Assembly: GCA_004556545.1 (NCBI GenBank)
Contig: SFGO01000004.1
Coordinates: forward strand, 1-59,323
Direction of reading: 5' to 3'
DNA: 59,323 bases
From: Clostridiales bacterium
GTDB lineage: Bacteria > Bacillota > Clostridia > Christensenellales > Aristaeellaceae
Numbering within the stretch: position 1 is the stretch's first letter; each line of letters starts with the position of its first letter. The notes beneath the pieces were generated by a model. It did no database searches. It had not been told where the DNA came from and worked only from the letters and a program-made list of their open reading frames with translations. Below, one piece after another: positions 1 through 8,608 of the stretch. The position numbers were made by a program, and so were the translations under genes.

Positions 1-283
1 GCCTTTTTCCCGGAGTCGCCGTGCCGCTGGCTTTCTTTTGCACACTTTTCTTTCGCCACCGAAAGAAAAGTGTGAGCGCCCCATAGGGCTGCAAGCCCTC
101 TCCTCGCGCCGGAGTCGGCGCGTCAGGCCCCCACAGGGGCATCGCTCTGCGGAGCGAGCAGGGGGCTTTCCGCTCGCCCCCTGCACCCCTTCGGCTCGCC
201 AACCGAAGTAATCGAGCGCCCCATAGGGCTGCAAGCCCTGCCCCCGCGCCGGCCTCGGAGCGTCAAGCCCCGCTATGCGCCTG
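1..283. repeat. Hairpin-rich intergenic repeat cluster
   Basis: No gene is seen here. Bases 41-55 and 60-74 form a perfect 15-bp stem (arm CACACTTTTCTTTCG) with a CCAC loop. A 26-bp sequence starting gagcgccccata occurs identically at 74-99 and 214-239, and the homology continues with mismatches for about 30 more bases, so this is a diverged duplication of roughly 58 bp. Between the two copies, 158-166 pairs with 176-184 (GCAGGGGGC / GCCCCCTGC), followed by ACCCC as in the R2 repeats elsewhere in the window. The cluster lies directly downstream of hcp on the minus strand and may end its transcript, but no clear T-tract terminator is visible. Confidence 0.7.
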
Positions 284-1858
284 CTACCCCCTTTCCCCCA
301 GAATAGCATCCAAATCCTGCTCCGGGGCAGTGATGGGATTCAGCCCATAGGCCTGTACCAGCGCCTTTACAACAGTTTCCGACAAAAAGGCCGGCAGGGT
401 CGGGCCCAAATACATGTTCTTCACACCCAATGCCAATAAGGTCAGCAGAATGCAGACCGCCTTCTGCTCATACCAGGACAGCACCAGCGTCAGGGGCAGT
501 TCATTGATGGAGCATTCGAAAGCGTCGGCCAGCGCCAGCGCCACCCGGACGGCGCTGTATGCATCGTTGCACTGACCCACGTCCATGATGCGGGGCAGTC
601 CGGCAATCTCGCCCAGATCCAGATCATTAAAACGGTATTTGCCGCAGGCCAGCGTCAGAATCAGGGAATCCATGGGCGTTTTCTTCACAAACTCGGTATA
701 ATAATTCCGCCCTGGATGCGCTCCATCGCATCCGCCCACCAGAAAAATGTGCCTGATCTTCCCGGCTTTGACGGCCTCCGTCACTTCTTCGGCATGAGAG
801 AGAATCGCCTCATGAGCAAAGCCGGTCGTGACCATGTGACCGCCGTTGATGCCGCTCATGCTGTGATCGTGGTCATAGCCGCCCAGCGCAAGCGCCTGCT
901 CGATCAGGGGCGTAAAATCCTTGCGGCCCTGTTCATCTGCGGAAATGTGGGTCAGTCCCTCGTAGCCCACCACGGAGGTGGTGTACACCCGATCCTGATA
1001 GCTGGGACGGGGCGGCATCAGACAGTTGGTCGTAAACAGCACCGGCGCGGGGATATTTTCAAACTCGGTCTGCTGGCTTTGCCATGCCGTACCGAAATTG
1101 CCCGCCAGATGGGGATACTTTTTCAGGCCCGGATAACCATGGGCAGGCAGCATTTCGCAGTGGGTATATACGTTGATTCCCTTTCCCTTTGTCTGCTCCA
1201 ACAGCTGATGCAGGTCTTCCAGATCATGGCCGGATACCACGATGAACGGCCCCTTCCGGATATCCAGCGGAACACGGACAGGCACGGGGTTACCGAAGGT
1301 TTCGGTATTGGCCCGATCCAGCAGTTCCATGCATCGAAAATTGACGCGGCCGAATTCCATGATCAGCTCCAGCCAGTCGTCAATGGAACGTTCCTGACGG
1401 AGCGCCCGAAGCCCCCTGTAAAACCATTCCGTAACCTGTTCATCCTGATAGCCCAGGTTCAGCGCGTGATGGGCGTAAGCGGCCATTCCCTTCATCCCGA
1501 AAAGCAGCGTGGAGCGCAAGGAGACCATATCCGTCGGGCCTTGCCACAGGCTGATCTCCCCCTGATCCTCTCCGCCCAGCTTTTTCCGTTCTTTTTCTAC
1601 CCGGTGAATAAAGTTCCGAATGGCGTCGTTGTCGAAGTTCACGTTGGTCAAAGTAGTAAACAGACCGTCGATCAGCAGGCGGGAAATTTCTTCTGTCTGC
1701 GCGCCCTGATGCCCGGCGGCTTCCGCCAGCCGGATCAATCCGCAGACCAGCTCATCCTGCAAGTTGGCGGTGTCCGGCTGCTTTCCGCACACGCCTGTAT
1801 TCACGCAGCACTTGTTCCCCGCCGTTTGCTGGCACTGGAAGCAAAACATATCCGACAT
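284..1858 (-). CDS. hcp: Hydroxylamine reductase / hybrid cluster protein Hcp
   Basis: A 524-residue hybrid cluster protein. Family members carry a [4Fe-4S] or [2Fe-2S] cluster and a hybrid Fe-S-O cluster and reduce hydroxylamine or nitric oxide in the cytoplasm, in anaerobes usually as nitrosative stress protection. The N-terminal cysteines C6, C9, C17/C18 and C24 form the first cluster motif. The hybrid-cluster ligands are visible as INGGHM, GGCDGAHPGR, LACGKYRFN and GQCNDAYSA, and the EQKAV motif follows. Length is normal for the class with a short N-terminus. The start is supported by AAAGGAG seven bases upstream. It is monocistronic, divergent from the GH27 gene across 240 bp in which no confident promoter for hcp was found. 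No hcr reductase partner is nearby. Confidence 0.95.
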   Translation of the reverse strand: MSDMFCFQCQQTAGNKCCVNTGVCGKQPDTANLQDELVCGLIRLAEAAGHQGAQTEEISRLLIDGLFTTLTNVNFDNDAIRNFIHRVEKERKKLGGEDQGEISLWQGPTDMVSLRSTLLFGMKGMAAYAHHALNLGYQDEQVTEWFYRGLRALRQERSIDDWLELIMEFGRVNFRCMELLDRANTETFGNPVPVRVPLDIRKGPFIVVSGHDLEDLHQLLEQTKGKGINVYTHCEMLPAHGYPGLKKYPHLAGNFGTAWQSQQTEFENIPAPVLFTTNCLMPPRPSYQDRVYTTSVVGYEGLTHISADEQGRKDFTPLIEQALALGGYDHDHSMSGINGGHMVTTGFAHEAILSHAEEVTEAVKAGKIRHIFLVGGCDGAHPGRNYYTEFVKKTPMDSLILTLACGKYRFNDLDLGEIAGLPRIMDVGQCNDAYSAVRVALALADAFECSINELPLTLVLSWYEQKAVCILLTLLALGVKNMYLGPTLPAFLSETVVKALVQAYGLNPITAPEQDLDAILGERG

Positions 1859-2021
1859 TCTTTCTCTCCTTTCTCAAAGGGACAGCGTTCCTTCCAAAAC
1901 ATGCTGGCCTTTTGGGAGGCAGAATATTCATCTCATTCTGACTAAAATGAATGTACGTGAAGGTGCCCATGGCATTTCGCTGCTTTCAAAAAAGGAAAGG
2001 AAAGAAAGTTACAAAACAGGA

Positions 2022-2050
2022 TTGCGCCCGATCCGCTTTCTTTATATAAT
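2022..2050 (+). promoter_or_regulatory. Promoter of the GH27 gene
   Basis: TTGCGC at 2022-2027 and TATAAT at 2045-2050 are separated by 17 bases and lie 49 bases upstream of the GH27 start codon. This is a sigma-A type promoter read directly from the sequence. Confidence 0.7.
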
Positions 2051-2098
2051 GGTGTCAGAACAAACCGCGCCCCTGACCGGGCGGAAAGGAATGCTTCC

Positions 2099-3394
2099 AT
2101 GAAAAAAGAAAAGGATCGTTTTGCCTTAACGCCTCCCATGGGATGGAACAGCTGGGACTGCTACATGTCCGCCGTAACGGAGGCGGAGCTGCTGGAAAAC
2201 GCCCGCTATCAGGCGGAGCACCTGCTGCCCTACGGCTGGGAATATGTCACCTGCGATATTCAGTGGTACGAGCCTGCCGCCGGAACCCGGCCCGGCTGCG
2301 AATACATCCCCTTTGCCAAGCTGTGCATGGATGAATACGGACGGCTGATTCCGGCGGAAAACCGCTTTCCCTCCAGCGCGGGAGGTCGCGGATTCGGCCC
2401 TATCGCGGAGGAACTTCATCGGCTGGGGCTGAAATTCGGCATTCACATCATGCGGGGTGTCCCCAAACAGGCCGTCTTTGCCCGCACGCCCGTTCTGAAC
2501 GGGAACTGCACTGCGGATGAAATTGCCGACCCCAACGCCATCTGCCTGTGGAACAGCGATATGTTCGGCACCCGAAAGGACTGTGCGGGCGCGCAGGCGT
2601 ATTACGACAGCCTGTTTGAACTGTACGCCTCATGGGGCGTGGATTTTGTAAAGGTGGACGACATCGCCCATACCGGCGTGGCCGAATCCGGCGGCTACGC
2701 GGCGGCGCATGATATCGAGATGATCCGCCGGGCCATCGACCGCTGCGGCCGTCCCATCGTCCTGAGCCTGTCCCCCGGCCCCGCGCCGGTGGAAAAGGCG
2801 TGGCACCTGCGCCAAAACGCCAATATGTGGCGCATCACCAACGATTTCTGGGATGACTGGGCGCTGCTGAAAAATATGTTCACCCGCTGCGAGATCTGGC
2901 AGAGCCACGTAGGCCCCGGCTGCTGGCCCGACTGCGACATGCTGCCGTTGGGGCGCATCGGCGTAAAATTCGGTCAGCCCCGGCAGACACGTTTCACCCC
3001 TGCCGAGCAGAAGACCATGCTGACGCTGTGGTCCGTCTTCCGCTCCCCGCTGATCCTTGGCGCGGAGCTGCCCAGTCTGGACGAAGCCACGCTCCGCCTG
3101 CTCACCAACCGGGACGTGCTTCGGCTGAACCGCCATTCCTTCGGCGCGCGGCAGATCGCCCGGGACGACGCTCAGGCCGTCTGGGTCAGTCAGGACGAGG
3201 ACGGCTCGCATTACGCGGCGCTGTTCAATCTTTCCGAAGAGACGCGGGAGGTTTCGCTGGATCTGCGGGAGCTGGAAGGCGAAGCCTTCGACTGCCGGGA
3301 GCTGTGGACGGGCGAAACCCTCGCCGCCCGGCAGACGCTCTCTTGCATAATCGAACCCCACGGCGCAAAGCTGTTCCGCTGCCGTACTCGCTGA
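2099..3394 (+). CDS. GH27-family glycosidase (alpha-galactosidase-like)
   Basis: A 431-residue retaining glycoside hydrolase of the GH27 type, expected to release terminal alpha-linked galactose (or a related sugar) from oligosaccharides. The family's opening motif GWNSWDCY is at residues 15-22. The nucleophile strand reads DFVKVDD near residue 185, and ITNDFWDDW near residue 245 is in the place of the acid/base aspartate. A small C-terminal beta domain follows residue 350. There is no signal peptide, so it should act in the cytoplasm on imported oligosaccharides, although no transporter is adjacent. The start has an AAAGGA site and its own promoter; a terminator follows. Exact substrate is inferred from the family only; GH27 also includes isomaltodextranases and N-acetylgalactosaminidases. 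Confidence 0.85.
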   Translation: MKKEKDRFALTPPMGWNSWDCYMSAVTEAELLENARYQAEHLLPYGWEYVTCDIQWYEPAAGTRPGCEYIPFAKLCMDEYGRLIPAENRFPSSAGGRGFGPIAEELHRLGLKFGIHIMRGVPKQAVFARTPVLNGNCTADEIADPNAICLWNSDMFGTRKDCAGAQAYYDSLFELYASWGVDFVKVDDIAHTGVAESGGYAAAHDIEMIRRAIDRCGRPIVLSLSPGPAPVEKAWHLRQNANMWRITNDFWDDWALLKNMFTRCEIWQSHVGPGCWPDCDMLPLGRIGVKFGQPRQTRFTPAEQKTMLTLWSVFRSPLILGAELPSLDEATLRLLTNRDVLRLNRHSFGARQIARDDAQAVWVSQDEDGSHYAALFNLSEETREVSLDLRELEGEAFDCRELWTGETLAARQTLSCIIEPHGAKLFRCRTR

Positions 3395-3404
3395 GCCATA
3401 AATG

Positions 3405-3439
3405 AAAACAGGCCCGTTCCTTCGGTCGGGTCTGTTTTT
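3405..3439. terminator. Bidirectional intrinsic terminator
   Basis: The arms AAACAGGCCCG and CGGGTCTGTTT pair with one G-T wobble and enclose a TTCG-containing loop. A T-run follows on the plus strand and another on the minus strand. It lies between the converging GH27 and DUF1015 genes and can serve both. Confidence 0.8.
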
Positions 3440-3463
3440 CCTATTTTTTGAATCACTATGCCG

Positions 3464-4711
3464 TTACTTCTTCCGGCATTCCATATAATACCGCTTTTCG
3501 TTGGCTTCGCCCATGGAGAACGTTTTCCGGGGGAGAACCCCCAGCTCCCGAACCTGCTCGAAGAACCGGCTCTTATCCGGCGCGGGCAGCAGGAAGCCCA
3601 CGGCTCCCTCGCCTTTGACCAGCTCCCGAACGGCCTTTTCCCCATGCACATAGTCCAGCTTTGCGCCGGGATGGGCGGGCAGCCATTCATCCAAGAAGGT
3701 CTGCAAATCGCCGACGGCCAGCCGGTGGGGCGTGGGAATGGAAACCGTCACTTCCTTGCCCTCGTAGACCACGTGAATGTCCTGTGTGGCGTCCGGGTCG
3801 ATCAGATCCTCGCCCAGCTTAGCCGCATAGGCCTGCAGTTCGTCCAGCAGGTCGTCGCCGTCCACGCCGAACAGCACCCGGTGGATCGGTTCAAAGCGCA
3901 GCGCGTCATCGTAAAGATTTTCGATCTCCACCATGGCGAACCGGGCGGGATGGGTCATGGTTTCCTCCGGAGTCAGGCCGGGCTTGATCTTTTCCCAGAT
4001 GGCCTTGGCCGTCGCAAGGCTGTGATTGCCGTCGCCCACGGCGAACAGCATGGGGTCGTCGCCCTGACGCAGCCGTTCCAGCGCGGTATAAACCGCGTCG
4101 ATGTCCGCCGCGTCCTCCACGGCGTAGCCGATCAGCTGGCCGCCGTTCATCATCAGCGGGAAATCGTAGAGCTTGCGCAGCTGGCGGCGCTTCTGGAACA
4201 GCGGTTCTACCACCGACTGCATGGGATCGTCCATCAGCAGCATCACATGAGACGTTTCCAGCGGCGCTTTTTCCCGAATGCGCACCCGGGGCGGAATCCG
4301 CTCGGCAATGGTGCCCTCGCTGGCCCGCACCAGACTTTTCGCTTCGGGATGGAAGTCATAGCACTCCAGATCGATCACGCCCACCAGCCCTACCCGCGCG
4401 CCGGAGGGCGTGATGCGCTCCGTCAGGATAAAGCCCCGTTCCACGGCGGGCACCAGCGTGCCGTCCTGAAGGTACTGTTCCATGGTGCGGCAGATGGCGG
4501 GAACCCGTGCGTCGGTCTCGTTCAGCCAGCACTCCGGCAGGATCATGCGGAACGCGGAAGGCTGATCGCCCACCAGCCGCTCCACCTCCTCCCAATAGGC
4601 GGGCTGAGAGGTGAACTGGTCGCAGGCCACGCAGGCCCACGCGGTCAGGTTCACGCCCTCCCGGGGCAGAAGCAGTTCGCCGGGATAGAAGCAGCGATTG
4701 ATAACAGCCAT
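3464..4711 (-). CDS. DUF1015 family protein
   Basis: A 415-residue soluble protein of the DUF1015 family, whose biochemical role is not established. Recognisable stretches are the N-terminal segment with the paired cysteine/tryptophan region near residue 25, a GDGNHSLATAK motif in the middle, and a charged C-terminus. DUF1015 genes in Clostridia often stand near serine or sugar-acid metabolism genes, but that does not define function. I start it at the ATG at 4711 because AGGAGG lies nine bases upstream; the TTG seven codons earlier would place that ribosome binding site inside the gene. It is the last gene of the operon beginning with the phosphatase at 8368, 51 bp after the sortase-like gene. 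Confidence 0.85.
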   Translation of the reverse strand: MAVINRCFYPGELLLPREGVNLTAWACVACDQFTSQPAYWEEVERLVGDQPSAFRMILPECWLNETDARVPAICRTMEQYLQDGTLVPAVERGFILTERITPSGARVGLVGVIDLECYDFHPEAKSLVRASEGTIAERIPPRVRIREKAPLETSHVMLLMDDPMQSVVEPLFQKRRQLRKLYDFPLMMNGGQLIGYAVEDAADIDAVYTALERLRQGDDPMLFAVGDGNHSLATAKAIWEKIKPGLTPEETMTHPARFAMVEIENLYDDALRFEPIHRVLFGVDGDDLLDELQAYAAKLGEDLIDPDATQDIHVVYEGKEVTVSIPTPHRLAVGDLQTFLDEWLPAHPGAKLDYVHGEKAVRELVKGEGAVGFLLPAPDKSRFFEQVRELGVLPRKTFSMGEANEKRYYMECRKK

Positions 4712-4762
4712 GGAAAATTTCCTCCTTGTCAAATCGTCAGGGAAAGTGGAAAACCAGCGGGT

Positions 4763-7480
4763 TTACGGCGTCGCCTCGCCCTCCCGCACCATCCGGAACA
4801 GCAGCACCAGACATTTGCCGTTTCCGCGGCTGGATACCGTCGCCAGCGTCAGCAGCCGGTCGGAAGGCTCCACGGAAACGGAAAAACGGTACAGGCTGTG
4901 ATCCACCGCCGACTGGACGTATTCCATCATCTGCGCGTCCGTATCAAAGGTGGAATGAGCGGCGTAGTCGAAGTAGCCGGGCTTGGCGGGATCGCTGTCC
5001 GCCACGACGACGGAAAACAGCACATAGCGCGCGTCCTCATACAGGGTGGTCAGCTGGGCGAAGCAGGCTCCGGCCGCGAAGCCGATGCCGCCGGACTGAT
5101 ACTGCCATAGCGGCGCAAAGCTCACGCCGTCCACGTTGCCCTCGCCCCGCAGCAGCAGGTTCTCCGGCGGCGTGTTGATGGCGCATTCCTTATCCAGAAA
5201 GACCGCCCCGCCGTCGGAAAGGGAGCCCCGGTAGTTGTGGGTCAGATAATAGGTATTGTTGCGCTGCACCACGTATTCGTCCAATACGCCGGGAATACTC
5301 AGCCGGGCCAGCACCTCCGGGTATTCGGTGTGAATTTCCTTCATGCTGTCCAGCACATTGCACAGCGGATTGTCGGGATAACGTCTCAGCCGGGTGCGGG
5401 TATTTTCTTCCTCCGGGAGAGCAGCGTCCGCGGCTTCCGTCCCGTTCTGAGAAAGCTCCGTCTTGGGCGCGGCAAACACCTGGGGCGTAGACGTGGGCGT
5501 AAAGGTTTCCCCGGCGGGCAGCAGATCCACCCGCACACCCGCCTGCTCCAACGCCTGTCCCTGCTGCTCCTGATAGGCCTGACGCACCTGCGCCATTTCC
5601 CGTTCGTTGGCAGAAAGGCTCAGGAGGATTTTTCCCCCGGCAATCAGGCAGAACAGCAGCATGGCCGCCACGGCCAGAAGCGCCGCCACCCGGCCCCAGA
5701 GGATGGGCGGTTTCTCCGTCTTGAACTTCTCCTTCTTGGGCTTGTCCTGCTTTTTTTCCTCGGCAGGCGGCGCAGGCTTGGGCGCGAAGGGGCGAGTAGG
5801 CTTTGGCTGTTCGGAAACGGGCGGGGACTGCTCGGGAGCGCGGGCTTGATTGGAAAAGCCGCTTTTTTCCGTCGGCGGGGCCTGATAAGGCTGCCCGGGA
5901 CGGAAGGGCGTTTCCGGGACAGTGCTTTGCAAAGGAGCCTGCCACGAAAACCCGTCCGAAATCGGCGGTGTGTCCCAGAAGGGCTGGTCCGCAGACGGTG
6001 AAGCGTCTCCGGCGGCGGGCCGGTCGAAACCGTGCAGCGGCGCAGAAGGGTCTTCCTGCGGCGGGATCTCTTCCTCCGGCGGCAGGGAGTCCACCTCAAA
6101 GGGATAAAACACCGGGGCGTCCGTTTCGGAAGCCGACGGGCTTTCCGCAGGGGTCACGGGATCGTCTTCGTTAAAATTCCAATGGATCTCCGCCTTGGGC
6201 GCATCGTCGCTGAAGAAAGCGTCCAGCTCGCTGCCCATGGGCGACACATCGGGATCCCACAGGGGGCCGCTCTGCTGGAAAACCTTGTACCAATCGTCCT
6301 CCTCGGCGGCAGCGCCGGAAGCGTCCACCGGCACGCTTTCCGGCTTCTTTTCGTCTTCGTTCGTTTTTTCCGGTTCGCTGATCTTCTCCGCCCGGCGGGG
6401 TGCGGCGGAAAATAGCGGCTCGGAAGGCGGAACCGTCTCAGGCTCCGTCTGCGGCTCTTCCGCTTCGACCGCCGTTTTTTCCAACACGCTCTCCATCACC
6501 GGAGGAGTTTCCGGCGGCGTTTCCGGCAGGGAGTCCGCCTGCTTTTCTTTTTCGGTTTCTGCGACAGAAGCCGGTGCGGGAATTTCGGCAGGTTCTGACG
6601 GCGTATCGGAGATCGGCGCGGGTGTTTCAGGAACCGAGATCGTTTGGGCGCTGACGGGTTCGGAAGCCGCTTCCGAAGGAGCCGCTTCCCTTCTCGCTGT
6701 CTCCGCAGCGGCCCGGCGCGCCATACGGCTGCGCCGCCGGGGAGCAGACGCGGGGGATTCTTCTTTTTCAGCCGAGAGAATCGTTTCGGTTTCCGGCAGC
6801 GGCGGCGCTGAAACCGGCTCTGTTTCAGCAACGCTTTCCGTTTGCGGCGCAGCAGCGAGCGTTTCCGGCTCCGGAACCGGCACGGTTTCTTCCGCAGGTT
6901 CCGCGACGGGCGCGGGATTTTCTTCCGGCTGCGTTTTGGCCGCAGGCCACGTCATGGGCCACAGGGGCACATCCACGGTTGGCTCTTCCGGCGCGGCGGA
7001 AACGGGCGTTTCGGCTGCGGCAGGCCCGGTAACGGCTGCATGGAAAACCGGCGTTTCCCCCAGCGACGGGCTGCGCTGCAAATACCGGGGAACGCCCAGC
7101 GCGTCTTTTTCCATAGGCCGCTGCGATTCGGGGATCTCGTCCTCCGGCGGCGTTTTGGGAGCGGACGGCCATTCTTCCGATGGGCTCTGCCAAAGCGGCT
7201 GGAAAGCGGGTTCGGGCTGCGGCGGCGCAGGCTGCGTCCAGGATTCCGGCGGCACAAAAGGCTGCTCATTCAGCAAGGGCTCCGCCTTCGCTGCCGGTTG
7301 GGGCGGCATGGAAGAATTCATGACGGCGGGCTGATAAAACGGCGTGCGACCATACAGCTGCCCGGGCCGCATCATCATCGGCGCGCGGGGCGTATGGGGC
7401 TTGGATACGGGCCGGGACAAACGCTCATCCAGCGAGATCGGCTGAAAGGGATTGTCCGTTTCCCGGCGCTGCTCCTCCAT
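4763..7480 (-). CDS. Pro/Glu-rich membrane protein with degenerate sortase-B-like domain
   Basis: A 905-residue type II membrane protein. Residues 1-590 are low-complexity and rich in Pro, Glu, Ala and Ser. One transmembrane helix is at about 593-622 (LAVAAMLLFCLIAGG). Residues about 720-905 have the layout of a class B sortase: YYLTHNYRGS, GGAVFLD, a FAPLWQY helix and LLTLATV leading into a last strand. The three catalytic positions are all changed: the Y-G-H-N histidine site reads RGEG (about 777-780), the LTLSTC cysteine is valine (about 882), and the following arginine is lysine (about 889). It therefore cannot work as a transpeptidase by the known mechanism. A binding or scaffold role is inference. 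ATG 7480 has GGAGG upstream. It is co-transcribed with the SCP2-like and DUF1015 genes. Confidence 0.8.
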   Translation of the reverse strand: MEEQRRETDNPFQPISLDERLSRPVSKPHTPRAPMMMRPGQLYGRTPFYQPAVMNSSMPPQPAAKAEPLLNEQPFVPPESWTQPAPPQPEPAFQPLWQSPSEEWPSAPKTPPEDEIPESQRPMEKDALGVPRYLQRSPSLGETPVFHAAVTGPAAAETPVSAAPEEPTVDVPLWPMTWPAAKTQPEENPAPVAEPAEETVPVPEPETLAAAPQTESVAETEPVSAPPLPETETILSAEKEESPASAPRRRSRMARRAAAETARREAAPSEAASEPVSAQTISVPETPAPISDTPSEPAEIPAPASVAETEKEKQADSLPETPPETPPVMESVLEKTAVEAEEPQTEPETVPPSEPLFSAAPRRAEKISEPEKTNEDEKKPESVPVDASGAAAEEDDWYKVFQQSGPLWDPDVSPMGSELDAFFSDDAPKAEIHWNFNEDDPVTPAESPSASETDAPVFYPFEVDSLPPEEEIPPQEDPSAPLHGFDRPAAGDASPSADQPFWDTPPISDGFSWQAPLQSTVPETPFRPGQPYQAPPTEKSGFSNQARAPEQSPPVSEQPKPTRPFAPKPAPPAEEKKQDKPKKEKFKTEKPPILWGRVAALLAVAAMLLFCLIAGGKILLSLSANEREMAQVRQAYQEQQGQALEQAGVRVDLLPAGETFTPTSTPQVFAAPKTELSQNGTEAADAALPEEENTRTRLRRYPDNPLCNVLDSMKEIHTEYPEVLARLSIPGVLDEYVVQRNNTYYLTHNYRGSLSDGGAVFLDKECAINTPPENLLLRGEGNVDGVSFAPLWQYQSGGIGFAAGACFAQLTTLYEDARYVLFSVVVADSDPAKPGYFDYAAHSTFDTDAQMMEYVQSAVDHSLYRFSVSVEPSDRLLTLATVSSRGNGKCLVLLFRMVREGEATP

Positions 7481-7538
7481 GGCTTCTCCTCCTTTCCCCA
7501 AAATGAATCAAAATTTTTTTGAAAGAGAACGGTTCTTT

Positions 7539-7904
7539 TTACAGAAATTCCCCGAAAGCGATCAGGGCGGCTTTGGAGCCCTTGATCTGAATCTTTCCCC
7601 GCAGCAGAGCGGACAGGGGTGTTACCTTCCGCTGAAGGATATCCATCAGATCCCGCTCCCGGCCGGAGACGATCACGTCCGCCTCGTCCATTTCCGTCTT
7701 GGGGATGTAGCGGCCCTCCACCAGCGAAAAGGCGCATACGTAGCCCGTATCGACCGCGCACAGGCGGTAGGAATAGGTGATGTGCTTCAGCTCGTCCTCA
7801 TGTTCGCTCAAAATGCGGCAAAGCTGCTTCGTCCATTCTTTCAGGCCCGCCTTGGGGTCAGCGTGTGCGGACCATTCCTCCACTGCGGCTTTCAAACGGC
7901 TCAT
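7539..7904 (-). CDS. SCP2 sterol-binding domain-like protein
   Basis: A 121-residue protein that looks like a stand-alone SCP2 fold. Such proteins bind lipids or other hydrophobic ligands; the bacterial function is mostly unknown. The pattern of a middle beta-sheet with DADVIVSGRE-like wording (here EADVIVSGRERDLMDI) followed by RGKIQIKGS and a C-terminal helix is typical of SCP2 domains. Its ATG overlaps the stop of the phosphatase by four bases (ATGA), which indicates translational coupling. It lies 58 bp upstream of the sortase-like gene. Confidence 0.75.
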   Translation of the reverse strand: MSRLKAAVEEWSAHADPKAGLKEWTKQLCRILSEHEDELKHITYSYRLCAVDTGYVCAFSLVEGRYIPKTEMDEADVIVSGRERDLMDILQRKVTPLSALLRGKIQIKGSKAALIAFGEFL

Positions 7905-8368
7905 GCTTTTGTCAGCTCCTTTTCCATTTGCTTCATCATCGCCCGGCAGCCGCGCTGAACGTCCTGCCAGGTCGCGTCAAAATTGCCGGTATACCACGGG
8001 TCGGCCACATCGGAGCCGGTGCCGCAGAAATCCAGCAGCTTATGCAGTTTTCCCTTGGGGTCGCCCGGAAACATCCGGCGAAGGTTGCGCATATTCCAGT
8101 TGTCCATCCCCACAATCCAGTCGAAGCGCTCGTAATCCTCCGGACGAATCTGCCGGGCCCGCTTGCACTGGCAGGAAATGCCCGCCTGCCGCAGCTTTTC
8201 CCGGGTGCCGGGATGAACGGGATTGCCGATCTCTTCCGTGCTGGTAGCGGCGGACTCCACCGCCACGCGCTCCGCCCATCCCTGCCGCTCGACCATATCC
8301 CGCAGCACAAATTCCGCCATGGGGCTGCGGCAGATATTGCCGTGGCAGACAAACAGAATTCTGATCAC
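7901..8368 (-). CDS. Low molecular weight protein tyrosine phosphatase
   Basis: A 155-residue LMW-PTP, which dephosphorylates tyrosine or arginine on proteins in the cytoplasm. The P-loop CHGNICRS (C-x5-R-S) begins at residue 8, and the C-terminal general-acid region reads ADPWYTGNFD, the usual DPWY motif. I start at GTG 8368 (V-I-R-I-L-F-V-C-H) because the P-loop must be close to the N-terminus in this family; a longer frame reaches 8500 but adds residues without family resemblance. A GGGAG sequence lies upstream of the GTG. It is the first gene of a four-gene minus-strand operon. The A/T-rich stretch near 8508-8520 could be an extended -10 promoter but is not conclusive. Confidence 0.9.
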   Translation of the reverse strand: MIRILFVCHGNICRSPMAEFVLRDMVERQGWAERVAVESAATSTEEIGNPVHPGTREKLRQAGISCQCKRARQIRPEDYERFDWIVGMDNWNMRNLRRMFPGDPKGKLHKLLDFCGTGSDVADPWYTGNFDATWQDVQRGCRAMMKQMEKELTKA

Positions 8369-8608
8369 CGTCTGATCGCTCCCTATGGATCCATCGTTCT
8401 TTGCAAGTCCTTTTCCAGCCGCCTGCCATCGGCTTTCCAAAAGGGTTTGGCCAGTCCGTCTCTCCAGTCCGTCTCTTTGGAAAGAAAAAAGGAGAGACAA
8501 ACCTGCGATAATATCATATCACAAATTTGACTCTCCGTATAGTTTTATCATCGGAAAACGGCTGTCTTCAGGCTTTCGCCCCGCTTATACCGGCCCCGCA
8601 TCCTCCGC

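Noticed and set aside
716..1945. Long antisense frames across hcp and many other genes
   Set aside because: They are mirror frames in GC-rich coding DNA, with low-complexity His/Arg/Gly composition and no recognisable family.
4763..5370. Active class B sortase
   Set aside because: The LTLSTC cysteine is valine, the histidine site reads RGEG and the arginine is lysine.
6195..7334. 379-codon Ser/Gly-rich plus-strand frame
   Set aside because: It is the complement of the Pro/Glu-rich segment of the sortase-like gene; composition follows from the opposite strand.
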